Positions 17,776 through 28,111 are shown, counted from the stretch's first letter. The stretch is DNA of 64,000 nt from Fimenecus sp964540535 (GCA_964540535.1 CAZIMO010000002.1:186001-250000), one strand, 5' to 3'. Program-made: numbers and translations. Notes: generated by a model not told the origin, from the letters alone.

Positions 17776-18720
17776 TTATTTCATTTTGACAGACACATCA
17801 CCGCTGACGGTTTCAAATTCGTAATCTCTTGAGCCGTTGCCGTAGATTTGAGTGCCTTTATTCAGTGTTAAAGCAAAATCACTTGTGATTTTTCCGCTTA
17901 CTGAATCAAACTCTATACTAAATCCGTCATTTTCAGGAATTTCAAATTTTATATTACCGCTGACAGTTGAAATATCTACACTGTTGGGAGCTGTATCCGA
18001 ATCAAGATAAACATTTCCCGAAACACTTTTAACTCTTAATCTTCCGACAGTTCCCATAATCTCAATATCACTGCTTACAAATTCAGCATCAACTTTATCG
18101 GCATTTGTTTCTGTAAGATTGATATATCCGCTGACATTTTCAAGATTTATATCAACTGCACTGCATTTTTCAAGCCATACACCGCCCGAAGCAGTAGATA
18201 ATTCCAATTCCTTGGCAGTAATTTCAGTAAGACTTATTTCTGCACTTGCGGTTTCAATATCAATTTCATGCATAGCCGAAGCCAAATCATAAGGAATATA
18301 AATTTCTAAATCTTTATAGGGTATCTTGTTGAGTGTACGCATTGACTTGCAGGGCTTAATATAAAGCGTATCACCTTTTACACGGTAACGAAGCTGATAT
18401 TTTTCTTCAATCGGATCAGACGCACTTTCTTCAAATTTAATCTTATCACTGTCATTGGCAATTATCTTTACACTTCCGCTTATCCAATCCACATCAATAT
18501 TTGTGATTTGTTCGCTTATAACGACAGAACTGCCTGCAATATACTCATTCTCGTTATCATAAGTGTAGGTCTCATATCTAAACGAATCAAATATTGATGA
18601 ATTAAATAATGACGTCCAAAAACCTTTTTGAGGTATTACCAATGCGCTAATCAAAAGCCCTGTTAAAATAAGTGCAACCACCGACCAAATAACTATTCTT
18701 GCTATCGCTGATTTTTTCAT
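17776..18720 (-). CDS. DUF4097-type beta-helix membrane protein
   Basis: This 314-residue protein has one N-terminal membrane helix (about 8-30). Its body of repeated beta strands contains recurring VSGxI/VxL segments (SVSGNVYL, TVSGNIKF, SVSGKITS, TVSGDVSV), the signature of DUF4097/adhesin-like beta-solenoid proteins. Family members are often encoded beside XRE-type membrane regulators and are linked to envelope stress sensing, but no function is proven. It overlaps the upstream XRE gene by ATGA and is probably co-regulated by it. Confidence 0.85.
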   Translation of the reverse strand: MKKSAIARIVIWSVVALILTGLLISALVIPQKGFWTSLFNSSIFDSFRYETYTYDNENEYIAGSSVVISEQITNIDVDWISGSVKIIANDSDKIKFEESASDPIEEKYQLRYRVKGDTLYIKPCKSMRTLNKIPYKDLEIYIPYDLASAMHEIDIETASAEISLTEITAKELELSTASGGVWLEKCSAVDINLENVSGYINLTETNADKVDAEFVSSDIEIMGTVGRLRVKSVSGNVYLDSDTAPNSVDISTVSGNIKFEIPENDGFSIEFDSVSGKITSDFALTLNKGTQIYGNGSRDYEFETVSGDVSVKMK

Positions 18721-19394
18721 TTATCATCACCGTCTTTCAAATCAAAACAAGCGGCAACAACATCGGATATTGCGCCTGCTATTGGGAAAACAAGCCAAGT
18801 GATGTGCCAAGCACCGCTTGCAAAGCTTATCAAAAAGTAAACAACAAGCGTTACTGCCCATACACAGTTTTTTGCCGCTTTAAGTGCAGGATTTTTAGGC
18901 TCTTTCTGCTCTTCACTGTTCTTATTCTTCGAATTGATTATTGCACGGTAAACAATTAAACCGGTAGCCACTGCAATCATCACAAACATAAGAACTACAC
19001 CAAAGGTATTCTCAAAAATAATGGGAGGAACAACAGAAAGAATATACATCATAATCGGTATTGCCAAAAGCAGTGCCGATTTTTTGCGGTTTTCCTCGGT
19101 TTTATCTTTGTCATCGGTTTCAATTATATCAGATGTATAATAATCATCTGCGATTGGCTCGAACTGCGGTTCTGACGCATATTCAGTTTTCGGCAAATCC
19201 GCATCACGAAGAATATAATCAGTTGTAATGCTGAAATAATCGCAAACTGCAATTATCTTATCAATATCGGGTACGGACTGCTCTGCTTCCCACTTACTGA
19301 CAGCCTGTCGGGACACACCCAAAGCCTCTGCCAACTGTTCCTGCGACATACCCCGCTGTTTGCGGAGTGCTTGTATTTTTGCGCCTATTGTCAT
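18717..19394 (-). CDS. XRE-family regulator with C-terminal membrane domain
   Basis: The 225-residue protein starts with a helix-turn-helix (AKIQALRKQRGMSQEQLAEA, SRQAVSKWE). An acidic linker follows, then about four hydrophobic helices (115-220). Such proteins may sense a membrane signal and control the linked DUF4097 gene. I chose ATG 19394, six bases after AAGGTG; two start codons further upstream lie too close to or inside that site. A consensus promoter lies at 19413-19441. Confidence 0.88.
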   Translation of the reverse strand: MTIGAKIQALRKQRGMSQEQLAEALGVSRQAVSKWEAEQSVPDIDKIIAVCDYFSITTDYILRDADLPKTEYASEPQFEPIADDYYTSDIIETDDKDKTEENRKKSALLLAIPIMMYILSVVPPIIFENTFGVVLMFVMIAVATGLIVYRAIINSKNKNSEEQKEPKNPALKAAKNCVWAVTLVVYFLISFASGAWHITWLVFPIAGAISDVVAACFDLKDGDDK

Positions 19395-19412
19395 TTTCAT
19401 CACCTTATCATA

Positions 19413-19441
19413 ATTATGCTTAAAAGTATCGCTTTTGTCAA
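19413..19441 (-). promoter_or_regulatory. Sigma-A promoter of the XRE-DUF4097 operon
   Basis: TTGACA (19441-19436) and CATAAT (19418-19413) are 17 bp apart on the minus strand, immediately upstream of AAGGTG. Confidence 0.8.
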
Positions 19442-19559
19442 TAAAAATATAACAAATTCACTGATTGCAATCAACCAACCGTGCATTGAATTTTGTCAAC
19501 TGTAGGTTGCAATGATAAAAAATACAGTATTTACGAGGCATTTTCTATGTTTTTCGGAT

Positions 19560-19595
19560 AAAAAAAGACCTTGTAGAATTTCTTCTACAAGGTCT
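19560..19595 (-). terminator. Intrinsic terminator after ppdK
   Basis: AGACCTTGTAGAA and TTCTACAAGGTCT (13-bp perfect stem, TTTC loop) are followed on the minus strand by seven T residues. Confidence 0.9.
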
Positions 19596-19661
19596 GAATT
19601 TGATATTTAATTTTGCCTTATGGTTGATAAATGGTGTTACCCATTAACAATTTCAGCAAAA

Positions 19662-22292
19662 TTATTTGTTGTCCTTAATAGCTGCCTGTGCTGCTGCAAG
19701 ACGAGCAATCGGAACACGGAATGGAGAGCAAGATACATAGTTGAGACCAATCTTGTGGCAGAACTCAACTGAAACAGGGTCGCCGCCGTGCTCACCGCAG
19801 ATACCGTAGTGAAGCTCTTTGCCGCTTGCCTTACCTTTAGCAACTGCCATTTCCATAAGAGCGCCAACGCCGTTCTGGTCAAGCTTTGCAAAAGGATCGT
19901 TTTCAAAAATCTTGCTGTCATAATAAGCTGTAAGGAACTTACCGGCGTCATCACGGCTGAAGCCGAATGTCATCTGAGTAAGGTCGTTTGTACCGAAGCA
20001 GAAGAAGTCAGCTTCTTTAGCGATTTCGTCAGCTGTGATACAAGCTCTGGGAATTTCAATCATTGTACCTACTTCGTAAGCGAGCTCTGCGCCTGCTGCT
20101 GCGATTTCAGCGTCTGCTGTTTCAACAACAATCTTCTTAACATATTTAAGCTCTTTAACTTCGCCTACAAGAGGAATCATAATCTCGGGAACAAGGTTCC
20201 AATCGGGATGTGCTTTCTTAACATTGATAGCCGCACGGATAACAGCCTTTGTCTGCATTGCTGCGATTTCGGGATATGTTACTGCAAGACGGCATCCACG
20301 GTGACCCATCATGGGGTTGAACTCGTGAAGAGAAGCGATGATAGCCTTGATGTCTTCAACTGACTTGCCCTGTGCCTCTGCAAGAAGCTTAATGTCAGCA
20401 TCTTCAGTAGGAACGAACTCGTGAAGAGGAGGATCAAGGAAACGGATTGTAACGGGGTTGCCTTCAAGTGCTTCATAAAGCTTTTCAAAGTCGCCCTGCT
20501 GATAAGGAAGAATCTTTTCAAGAGCTGCTTCTCTTTCTTCAACTGTGTCAGCACAAATCATTTCACGGAATGCAGCAATTCTGTCTTCTTCAAAGAACAT
20601 ATGCTCTGTACGGCAAAGACCGATACCTTCAGCACCAAGCTCACGAGCTTTTTTAGCGTCAGCAGGTGTGTCTGCGTTTGTACGAACCTTGAGAGTTCTG
20701 TACTTATCAGCCCACTCCATAATTCTGCCGAATTCGCCTGCAATTTCAGCGTCAACTGTGGGGATAATGCCATCATAGATATTACCTGTTGAGCCGTCGA
20801 TTGAAATGTAATCGCCTTCAACATAAGTTTTACCTGCAAGCTCGAACTTCTTATTTTCTTCATCCATCTTGATATCGCCGCAACCGGATACGCAGCAAGT
20901 ACCCATACCGCGAGCAACAACGGCTGCGTGAGATGTCATACCGCCGCGAACTGTAAGAATACCCTGTGAAGCTTTCATACCTGTAATATCTTCGGGTGAT
21001 GTTTCAAGACGAACAAGAACTACCTTTTCGCCCTTTTCGTTCCATTCAACAGCGTCTTCTGCTGTGAATACAACCTTACCGCAAGCAGCACCGGGAGATG
21101 CGCCGAGACCCTTGCCGGCAGGAGTTGCAGCTTTAAGAGTAGCAGCGTCGAACTGCGGGTGAAGAAGTGTATCAAGGTTTCTGGGGTCGATCATAGCAAC
21201 TGCCTGCTTCTCATCAATCATACCTTCGTCAACAAGGTCGCAAGCAATTTTAAGAGCAGCCTTAGCTGTTCTCTTACCGTTTCTTGTCTGAAGCATATAG
21301 AGTTTTCCGGCTTCAACTGTGAACTCCATATCCTGCATATCTCTGTAATGATCTTCAAGGATACCGCAAACTCTTACGAAGTCAGCATAAGCTTCAGGGA
21401 ATTTCTCTGCCATCTGAGCGATAGGCATGGGAGTTCTGACACCGGCAACAACGTCTTCGCCCTGTGCGTTAACAAGGAACTCACCCATAAGACCTTTTTC
21501 ACCTGTTGCAGGGTCGCGAGTAAATGCAACACCTGTACCGCAATCGTCACCCATATTACCGAATGCCATCATCTGAACATTAACGGCTGTACCCCATGAA
21601 TAAGGAATATCATTATCACGGCGGTAAACGTTTGCGCGGGGATTATCCCATGAACGGAAAACAGCTTCAACAGCACCCATAAGCTGTTCTTTGGGGTCTG
21701 TGGGGAAGTCTGTACCGATTTTTGACTTGTATTCAGCCTTAAACTGACCTGCAAGCTCTTTGAGGTCTTCAGCAGTAAGCTCAACGTCTTGAGTAACGCC
21801 GCGTGCCTCTTTCATTTCGTCGATAAGCTGTTCAAAATACTTCTTACCAACTTCCATAACAACATCAGAATACATCTGTATAAATCTTCTGTAGCAGTCC
21901 CAAGCCCAACGAGCGTTGCCTGACTTAGCTGCCATAACCTCAACAACTTCTTCGTTAAGACCGAGGTTAAGAATTGTGTCCATCATACCGGGCATTGAAG
22001 CACGGGCACCTGAACGAACTGAAACAAGGAGGGGATTTTCCTTATCGCCGAATTTTTTGCCGGTGATTTCTTCCATCAAATCGATGTTTTTCATAATTTC
22101 AGCTTGAATTTCTTCGCTGATTTTTCTGCCATCCTCATAATACTGTGTGCAAGCTTCTGTTGAAACTGTGAAGCCCTGAGGAACGGGAAGACCGAGACTT
22201 GTCATCTCTGCAAGGTTAGCACCCTTACCGCCGAGAAGCTCACGCATTGAAGCGTTGCCCTCTTTGAAAAGGTAAACAAACTTTTTGCTCAT
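19662..22292 (-). CDS. ppdK: Pyruvate, phosphate dikinase
   Basis: The 876 residues match the usual PPDK length. An N-terminal ATP-grasp domain (KGANLAEMTSLGLPVPQGF) is followed by the swivelling phosphohistidine domain with GGMTSHAAVVARG near 450-465. The C-terminal PEP/pyruvate barrel has the catalytic CGEHGGDP near 830. It interconverts pyruvate, ATP and Pi with PEP, AMP and PPi; in anaerobic gut bacteria it commonly serves glycolysis or gluconeogenesis. The ribosome binding site is GGAGG. It is a single gene with a consensus promoter and a strong terminator. Confidence 0.97.
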   Translation of the reverse strand: MSKKFVYLFKEGNASMRELLGGKGANLAEMTSLGLPVPQGFTVSTEACTQYYEDGRKISEEIQAEIMKNIDLMEEITGKKFGDKENPLLVSVRSGARASMPGMMDTILNLGLNEEVVEVMAAKSGNARWAWDCYRRFIQMYSDVVMEVGKKYFEQLIDEMKEARGVTQDVELTAEDLKELAGQFKAEYKSKIGTDFPTDPKEQLMGAVEAVFRSWDNPRANVYRRDNDIPYSWGTAVNVQMMAFGNMGDDCGTGVAFTRDPATGEKGLMGEFLVNAQGEDVVAGVRTPMPIAQMAEKFPEAYADFVRVCGILEDHYRDMQDMEFTVEAGKLYMLQTRNGKRTAKAALKIACDLVDEGMIDEKQAVAMIDPRNLDTLLHPQFDAATLKAATPAGKGLGASPGAACGKVVFTAEDAVEWNEKGEKVVLVRLETSPEDITGMKASQGILTVRGGMTSHAAVVARGMGTCCVSGCGDIKMDEENKKFELAGKTYVEGDYISIDGSTGNIYDGIIPTVDAEIAGEFGRIMEWADKYRTLKVRTNADTPADAKKARELGAEGIGLCRTEHMFFEEDRIAAFREMICADTVEEREAALEKILPYQQGDFEKLYEALEGNPVTIRFLDPPLHEFVPTEDADIKLLAEAQGKSVEDIKAIIASLHEFNPMMGHRGCRLAVTYPEIAAMQTKAVIRAAINVKKAHPDWNLVPEIMIPLVGEVKELKYVKKIVVETADAEIAAAGAELAYEVGTMIEIPRACITADEIAKEADFFCFGTNDLTQMTFGFSRDDAGKFLTAYYDSKIFENDPFAKLDQNGVGALMEMAVAKGKASGKELHYGICGEHGGDPVSVEFCHKIGLNYVSCSPFRVPIARLAAAQAAIKDNK

Positions 22293-22366
22293 TGTTTATA
22301 CCTCCAAAAAATTATTAACAAATTAACTTAAATATGCCATTTAACTTGACACACTTAACCTTTTAG

Positions 22367-22395
22367 ATTGTAACAAATAATTCAAATCTTTTCAA
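22367..22395 (-). promoter_or_regulatory. Sigma-A promoter of ppdK
   Basis: TTGAAA (22395-22390), a 17-bp spacer and TACAAT (22372-22367) give a roughly 75-nt untranslated leader. Confidence 0.75.
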
Positions 22396-22523
22396 TAGTT
22401 TTCGCCCAAATTTTTCTTTAGTTTTCAAATTGTTCCTATATTTACAAAATTAGTTATTTAACTCATAGACTTTTAGTGATTTTTATGATATATTTAGATT
22501 AGATTTTCAGTAAGGTGATTAAC

Positions 22524-25016
22524 TTGGAGCTTTTGTCATATGAGATTTTAAATGCCAGCGGAGAAGCGGATAAAAATGCTTTGCCTATGTTTTCATGCGA
22601 TACCTATCCCTGCTTTCTTGATTTGGCATTCAATAAAAATATGAGTGTGCGTGATGTAATTGTAATTTTTCCCGAAAATGCAGAAGTCAATTATGAAATT
22701 CTTTCAAGTCTTGACGGCGTAAACTTCTACCACTTGGGTAAAAGCGGAAAAATTGCACGGTATATCAGAATTTTCATTAAGTATTACAGCGGAGTACATC
22801 CGACAATCAACAATATCGAGGTTATCGGCGAGGACTGCGCTTTTCCTGCAAAGAAAACGTCCTTTAAAGAGCCTTTGCCTTTTTCTGAAACCGAATATGC
22901 AAAGGAAATCACCGATGAAGAAATTTTCGACGAGGTAAAAGGCATTATTGCCCGGACAATCGGCGAAAAATATATTGAGCAATTTGAACTTCGTCTTGAC
23001 CGCAGACTGAAATACGAGTATTTCACGGTGGAGTCACTGCGAGGTAAAATAATTCTCATTTCTAACAGCGGTTTAGGTCTTGCAAGCGCATTTAACTGTT
23101 ATCTTAAAGAGGTTTGCAAGTGCCACGTTTCACGCTTCGGCAAGCAGGTAAATCTGCCGCATAATCTGCCACAGGTCAGCGGAAAAATCAACCGCAAAAC
23201 TGACTGCAAATACAGATATGCCTATAATTATTGTACCCATTCTTACTCAATGGCATTCTGGACCCGCGAGGATTGGCAAAAGGAAATAGACTTTCTTGCA
23301 ATGAACGGTGTAAATCTTGTGCTTGACATTCTCGGTATGGAAGAAGTGTACCGCCGTTTTCTCACAAAGCTTGGCTACCGCCACCGCGAAATCAAGAATT
23401 TTCTTACAGGCCCTGCATATTACGCATGGTTTTATATGGGAAATGTATGCGGAATAGGCGGTCCTGTTCACGACGACTTTTTCTATGAAAAATGCGAAAT
23501 GGCACGAAAGAATCACCGCAGAATGCAGGTTCTCGGTATGAATGTGGTTTTGCAGGCATATACAGGTATGGTTCCGCGTGATATTCAGAAAAAGGACAGA
23601 GATGTTCCTGTTATTGAGCAAGGCAAATGGAAAGGCATTGAAAGACCGCTTATAGTAAGCCCCGACAGCGTTTCGTATATAAAATATGCAAAGCTTTTCT
23701 ACGAGTGTCAAAAAGAAGTTTTCGGCGATATTACTCATTTTTATGCAGGCGATGTTTGCCACGAGGGCGGTAAGCTAGGCAAAAAAGCAAAAGAAAGCTA
23801 TACAAATATTATTGAAAGTATGCTTCAATTTGATAGAGAGGCCGTATGGGTTATGCAGTGCTGGGCGCTCAACCCTAACAGAGCTTTTACGAATGCTGTT
23901 AAACAATACAGAAACAACCATATAATGATGCTTGATCTGCACTTCGATAAAATCAATCATAACGCAAACCAATTCGGCAGACTTGCGAAATACGGCATTG
24001 TTTTAGAGGGACTGCTCAACAATTTCGGAGGCAGGCACGGACTTTACGGCGGCATTGACACCTTGCCGAGCAAGCTTAAAGCAGCATCTGAAAGGCACAA
24101 TTTCAAGGGTATTGCCTTGACTGCCGAAAGCATAAATGCAAATCCGATTGTAACTGACATTTTCTTCTCCGGCATTTGGGATAATATTGAAAGCGTTGAA
24201 GAATGGGTGCAGAAATACGCTGTTCGCCGTTATGGCAAAGAAAGCGAAAGCATAGCGGAAAGTATGAAAATACTTCTCAAAACCGTTTATGCTGAAGAAA
24301 ATTGCACAAGTATGTTCGGAGCGTCTGAAAATATGGCATGCCGCCGTCCTCTTGACCCCGAAAGCAAGATGTTCACGGCAAGGGGATCGGTGAAAATTTC
24401 ATATTCAACAAGCGAATTTGATGAGGCGGTTAAGCTTTTCTTAAAGGATTATGACAAATTCAAAGATAATGAATGCTATATTTATGATGCGGTTGATTTA
24501 CTGAGACAGTCGCTTTCAAACCGTATGACAAGCACTGCGAAAAAAGCGGTTTCAGCATATAAATCAAAGGATTATTTCGCATTTATGGAGTACAGCGAAA
24601 AGCTTTTAAATCTTTTTGATACCCTTGACAGAGTTTTGCTTAACAGCAAATATTTCTCATTCGGTTCATATTACGGACCTGTGGTTGAATACACCGATAA
24701 ACTTGACGATTTCACAAAACAGCTTTACAGAATTAACGCTAAAGCGCTTATTACCACTTGGTACTGCCGTTTGCTTGCCGATAAAGGCAATCTTCACGAT
24801 TACGCCCACCGTCAGCTCGGCGGACTTATGGGTTCGTTCTATAAAATGAGGTGGGAAAAGCTTATAGAGCAGGTTAAAACTGAAATGGACGGCGGAAAAT
24901 CCGAGGAAATTGATTGGTTCAAGTGCGAATGGGATTGGGTATTGAACGAAACGAAATACACTGAAAAAGTTCGCGAGGACAGTTTAAAGGCTCTCGGCAA
25001 ACAAATATTTGAATAA
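22524..25016 (+). CDS. Alpha-N-acetylglucosaminidase (GH89)
   Basis: This 830-residue protein has an N-terminal discoidin-like or beta domain, then the NAGLU catalytic fold. Seen: YNYCTHSYSMAFW, the DWQKEIDFLAMNGVN segment, and ILGMEEVYRRF. The candidate acid/base E414 lies in CHEGG and the candidate nucleophile E535 in LTAESI, assigned by analogy to human NAGLU. Substrates would be terminal alpha-GlcNAc as in gastric mucin or heparan fragments. It has no signal peptide, so it acts on imported sugars. I prefer the TTG at 22524 (AAGGTG six bases upstream) over GTG 22515, which lies inside that site. Confidence 0.9.
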   Translation: MELLSYEILNASGEADKNALPMFSCDTYPCFLDLAFNKNMSVRDVIVIFPENAEVNYEILSSLDGVNFYHLGKSGKIARYIRIFIKYYSGVHPTINNIEVIGEDCAFPAKKTSFKEPLPFSETEYAKEITDEEIFDEVKGIIARTIGEKYIEQFELRLDRRLKYEYFTVESLRGKIILISNSGLGLASAFNCYLKEVCKCHVSRFGKQVNLPHNLPQVSGKINRKTDCKYRYAYNYCTHSYSMAFWTREDWQKEIDFLAMNGVNLVLDILGMEEVYRRFLTKLGYRHREIKNFLTGPAYYAWFYMGNVCGIGGPVHDDFFYEKCEMARKNHRRMQVLGMNVVLQAYTGMVPRDIQKKDRDVPVIEQGKWKGIERPLIVSPDSVSYIKYAKLFYECQKEVFGDITHFYAGDVCHEGGKLGKKAKESYTNIIESMLQFDREAVWVMQCWALNPNRAFTNAVKQYRNNHIMMLDLHFDKINHNANQFGRLAKYGIVLEGLLNNFGGRHGLYGGIDTLPSKLKAASERHNFKGIALTAESINANPIVTDIFFSGIWDNIESVEEWVQKYAVRRYGKESESIAESMKILLKTVYAEENCTSMFGASENMACRRPLDPESKMFTARGSVKISYSTSEFDEAVKLFLKDYDKFKDNECYIYDAVDLLRQSLSNRMTSTAKKAVSAYKSKDYFAFMEYSEKLLNLFDTLDRVLLNSKYFSFGSYYGPVVEYTDKLDDFTKQLYRINAKALITTWYCRLLADKGNLHDYAHRQLGGLMGSFYKMRWEKLIEQVKTEMDGGKSEEIDWFKCEWDWVLNETKYTEKVREDSLKALGKQIFE

Positions 25017-25023
25017 GGGATGT

Positions 25024-25155
25024 AAAAAAAGCGTAGAACGCATAAAACATAAATAAGGATAAAAATTATATAACTGTTTTATGCTATAAACAATCCCGCC
25101 CTCGGACTACCTTTGTACGACGTCGGGCTGTAATTGTTCATTCTACGCATTTTTT
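25024..25155. mobile_element. MITE-like non-coding element (about 132 bp)
   Basis: The ends AAAAAAAGCGTAGAA (25024-25038) and TTCTACGCATTTTTT (25141-25155) are inverted repeats matching at 14 of 15 positions. An inner perfect 10-bp pair GCATAAAACA (25040-25049) and TGTTTTATGC (25075-25084) extends the fold. There is no ORF. A partial copy is at 17656-17707. Target-site duplications are not obvious. Confidence 0.55.
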
Positions 25156-25188
25156 CCTATCCATTGAATCTAACTTTGAATAAACAGC

Positions 25189-25226
25189 AAAAGGAGTACG
25201 GAACAAAAATTCCGCACTCCTTTTTT
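25189..25226. terminator. Bidirectional intrinsic terminator
   Basis: GGAGTACGGAA and TTCCGCACTCC (one mismatch) are flanked by A and T runs, between the convergent GH89 and GH51 genes. Confidence 0.8.
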
Positions 25227-25251
25227 ATGTATTTGAGCCTGTTTACCTGTT

Positions 25252-28038
25252 TTATTCTGCCGTTTTAAGTCTTATGGATGTTACGGAATATGCAGGCATA
25301 GTATAGTTAAACTCGCTTGAAAATCCGTCAAGTGTAAACTCATTCATTTTTATATGCTCGGCTTCGTCTGCGCCGAGAACATTGTCATTTTCAAGAGAAT
25401 TGCCCGCAATTTGATTTATAATTGCCTGTGACTGAATGTTTGCATTGTCAAGCTTAACCGCAACAGTGCTTGCGTTTGCGGTAACATTGACAAACTTGAT
25501 TATAATATCGCCGTCAGCGTCATTGCTTACTACTGTATAGCAGGCTGCTTCAGAATCCGAACCGAAGTCATAATCAACATAAAGCTCACCGTCAATATAG
25601 CATTTAACCGCGCTTCCGTTTACCTCTACTTTAAGAGTATAGGTTTTGCCTGTTTCGATTACGCAGTCCTTAACAGTACCGATAATTTGACCTGTTTTCA
25701 CATTATTTTCCATTCTCTGAAGGCAGGATACGGTATTATCCCATCCGCCGATATTCCAGAAGATGTTATTTTCAGTTCCCTGCACTGCAAAAGGAATTAA
25801 AAATCCTTCTGCACCGTCAAGCTTTGTAGCATCAACTGTATATGTGTAATTTTCCCAATCGCTTTCGCCGAAATATGCAACACTGCCTTGCTCGCTGTAT
25901 TTCATATCAGTTGTTGTATTAGTAAGCGTACCGTTTTTGATTTTCCACTTGCCGTCAGTTGCAAAATCCCATTTAAGCTTTGAGAAAATATTTGAGCAAC
26001 TATCCTCGGCAAGCGCCTCGCCTGTTTTATTGTCAACTACACGAATATTGTCAAATGATGCCGATGTATACCATGTGCCTACGCCAACCTTACCTTTAAG
26101 GGTTTCCTGTTGTACCTTTGCGCCGTCAAGAGTATGATTAAGCACCGCTGAACCTTGGTTTACAGAGAAAAGCTTTTGAACATAATAATCTATTGAACCC
26201 ATTGCAGTATCATTGTCAAACCAAATAAGGTTCGGCGCCCAGTGGCGGGCAATGTTACTGCTGAAAAGCGGTGCATAAGCCGCCATTTCAACAATATCAC
26301 CGTTACGTTCAAGACCTGTCATATATGCCGCCTCTGCAAGCGCCGCTTTAAGCGTATTGCTTTGAGCCGCATATTCGCCGAGGAATATTTTAATTGAACC
26401 GCCGTAAATTGTATCGGTCATACCGTCAACGGTTCTTATGTAGTTATCCTCGTCATAATAATCTGTATGCTTTAAGAACCATTCGGGGGTTTTGTAATAA
26501 TGCTGGTCGGTAGCGCCTGCAAAATCCTTTGCATTTGAAGAACCCATTGCATTAAGCTCATTCTGCGCATATTCATAAGATTTAATGTAATTCGCGCCGC
26601 CTGTTGCGTCTGCCGCGCCCGAAGAATAGATAAGCTCAAGTCCTTCATACAGCTTGGGATTTTCAGCCTTTGCCCTGTTAAATGCTTTGAGGAATTGAGA
26701 ATATCTTACATAATAATCCTCGCCCTCATTTTCATTGCCGATACAAATATATTTAAGCTCAAAGGGTTCTTCGTGACCAAGAGCCGCACGAACCTTGCCC
26801 CAGGTCGTATTTTTATCGCCACGGCAAAATTCAACCAAATCGAGCATATCTTGAATATACTGCGCAAACAGCTCGGTATAAGTCACGCCGTCAGCCTCAT
26901 ACATAGCAACGGGACCCATTCCGCGCATCTGACAGTAAAGACCGCAGTTGAGAACCGGGACACCTACTGCGCCTATATCCTCTGCAAACTGAAAATACTC
27001 ATAAAAACCGAGTCCGTATGTGAAAAAGCTTGGGTATGGGTCTTCAGTAGTTGCCAAATCAGTCCAGATGCTTGTACCTTGCTTTCTGCCTGCAACATCA
27101 CCGTAAGTGCCGTTAAATTCAAGGGGTAAGCCGTTTGCATCAACACCGATTGAATCTTTCCAATCATAAGCTGTGATTTCATCATAGCCCTCAATTACAC
27201 AACCGCCGGGAAAACGTAAAAATTTAGGCTGAAGTTCTTCAACAAGAGTGCCCAAATCGTTTCTTACGCCGTTTTTTCTGCCCTTATATGTATCTTCGGG
27301 AAAAAGCGAAATCATATCAAAGTGAACTTCGCCCTTATCAATAAGAATTTGAAGAGATACATTTTCATTTGCCGTTGCTTCAGCAGTTATTGAAGCTTCA
27401 AATTTCTGCCATTTATCTGTAATGCCTGTCTCGGTCACAGAACCTGCTGATTGGCCGTTAACAGCAAGATTTACTTGAATATCGCCGCTATAATTTTCAG
27501 GCGCTTTAGCATAGAACGAAAGATTATATACCTTATCTTTTTCTATTGCCATACCGTCAAGGAAACCTGTGTTTTCAACACCTGCTTTGCTTTCGGCAGT
27601 GTTATTCATAACAAGATAGCTCTTATTATTTTTGTTAAGGCAATCCTTTGAAACCTGTGTCACTTTAATGTCTGCACCGTTTACGGCATTCCAACGGTAA
27701 AGACTGTCCCCTGCCGCTAATGAGGTAAATTCAAATGAGCGGTTTGAAACCATTTCGGCATAAAGACCGCCGTCTGCGGCGAAATTTATATCTTCAAAGA
27801 AAACGCCGAAAAGAAGCTCGCTGATGTCGTGAATTTCATCTTCAACATCGACAGCCAAGGTATAATTGGCTTTTTCAGCGTCATAAGCGCTGACTGTATT
27901 AGCGCCAATATTATTGACCTCAATCTTCAGTACTTCATCATCTGATTTTTTGCCCGCAGTACAGCCCGTAAACAACATAAAAAGTGCCATTACCATTGCC
28001 AAAGCCGCTCTTAATTTTTTAAAAAATGATTTTTTCAT
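25252..28038 (-). CDS. Secreted lipoprotein alpha-L-arabinofuranosidase (GH51-like)
   Basis: This 928-residue protein has a lipoprotein signal ending in LFTGC. The GH51 head ISELLFGVFFEDINFAADGG is followed by a jelly-roll or CBM-like insert (about 120-250). The catalytic barrel has RFPGGCVIEGYD, the candidate acid/base E436 in GNENEG and the candidate nucleophile E555 in LGEYAA. A second concanavalin-like insert lies at about 690-840, before the C-terminal beta domain. It would release arabinose from pectin or arabinoxylan side chains at the cell surface. The consensus promoter at 28083-28111 is back to back with that of the Fur-family gene. Confidence 0.92.
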   Translation of the reverse strand: MKKSFFKKLRAALAMVMALFMLFTGCTAGKKSDDEVLKIEVNNIGANTVSAYDAEKANYTLAVDVEDEIHDISELLFGVFFEDINFAADGGLYAEMVSNRSFEFTSLAAGDSLYRWNAVNGADIKVTQVSKDCLNKNNKSYLVMNNTAESKAGVENTGFLDGMAIEKDKVYNLSFYAKAPENYSGDIQVNLAVNGQSAGSVTETGITDKWQKFEASITAEATANENVSLQILIDKGEVHFDMISLFPEDTYKGRKNGVRNDLGTLVEELQPKFLRFPGGCVIEGYDEITAYDWKDSIGVDANGLPLEFNGTYGDVAGRKQGTSIWTDLATTEDPYPSFFTYGLGFYEYFQFAEDIGAVGVPVLNCGLYCQMRGMGPVAMYEADGVTYTELFAQYIQDMLDLVEFCRGDKNTTWGKVRAALGHEEPFELKYICIGNENEGEDYYVRYSQFLKAFNRAKAENPKLYEGLELIYSSGAADATGGANYIKSYEYAQNELNAMGSSNAKDFAGATDQHYYKTPEWFLKHTDYYDEDNYIRTVDGMTDTIYGGSIKIFLGEYAAQSNTLKAALAEAAYMTGLERNGDIVEMAAYAPLFSSNIARHWAPNLIWFDNDTAMGSIDYYVQKLFSVNQGSAVLNHTLDGAKVQQETLKGKVGVGTWYTSASFDNIRVVDNKTGEALAEDSCSNIFSKLKWDFATDGKWKIKNGTLTNTTTDMKYSEQGSVAYFGESDWENYTYTVDATKLDGAEGFLIPFAVQGTENNIFWNIGGWDNTVSCLQRMENNVKTGQIIGTVKDCVIETGKTYTLKVEVNGSAVKCYIDGELYVDYDFGSDSEAACYTVVSNDADGDIIIKFVNVTANASTVAVKLDNANIQSQAIINQIAGNSLENDNVLGADEAEHIKMNEFTLDGFSSEFNYTMPAYSVTSIRLKTAE

Positions 28039-28082
28039 AAATCAATCCCCCTATTTTTTGGCAAATTAAATTCCCTGTAATC

Positions 28083-28111
28083 ATTATAAATTAAATTGAT
28101 ATTTGTGTCAA
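28083..28111 (-). promoter_or_regulatory. Sigma-A promoter of the GH51 gene
   Basis: TTGACA (28111-28106), a 17-bp spacer and TATAAT (28088-28083) form a perfect consensus, about 45 bp before the start codon. Confidence 0.85.

Noticed and set aside
20421..20792. A plus-strand ORF of 123 codons inside ppdK, and similar long shadows there
   Set aside because: ppdK is intact on the other strand; the opposite ORFs have no ribosome binding site or recognisable domain.
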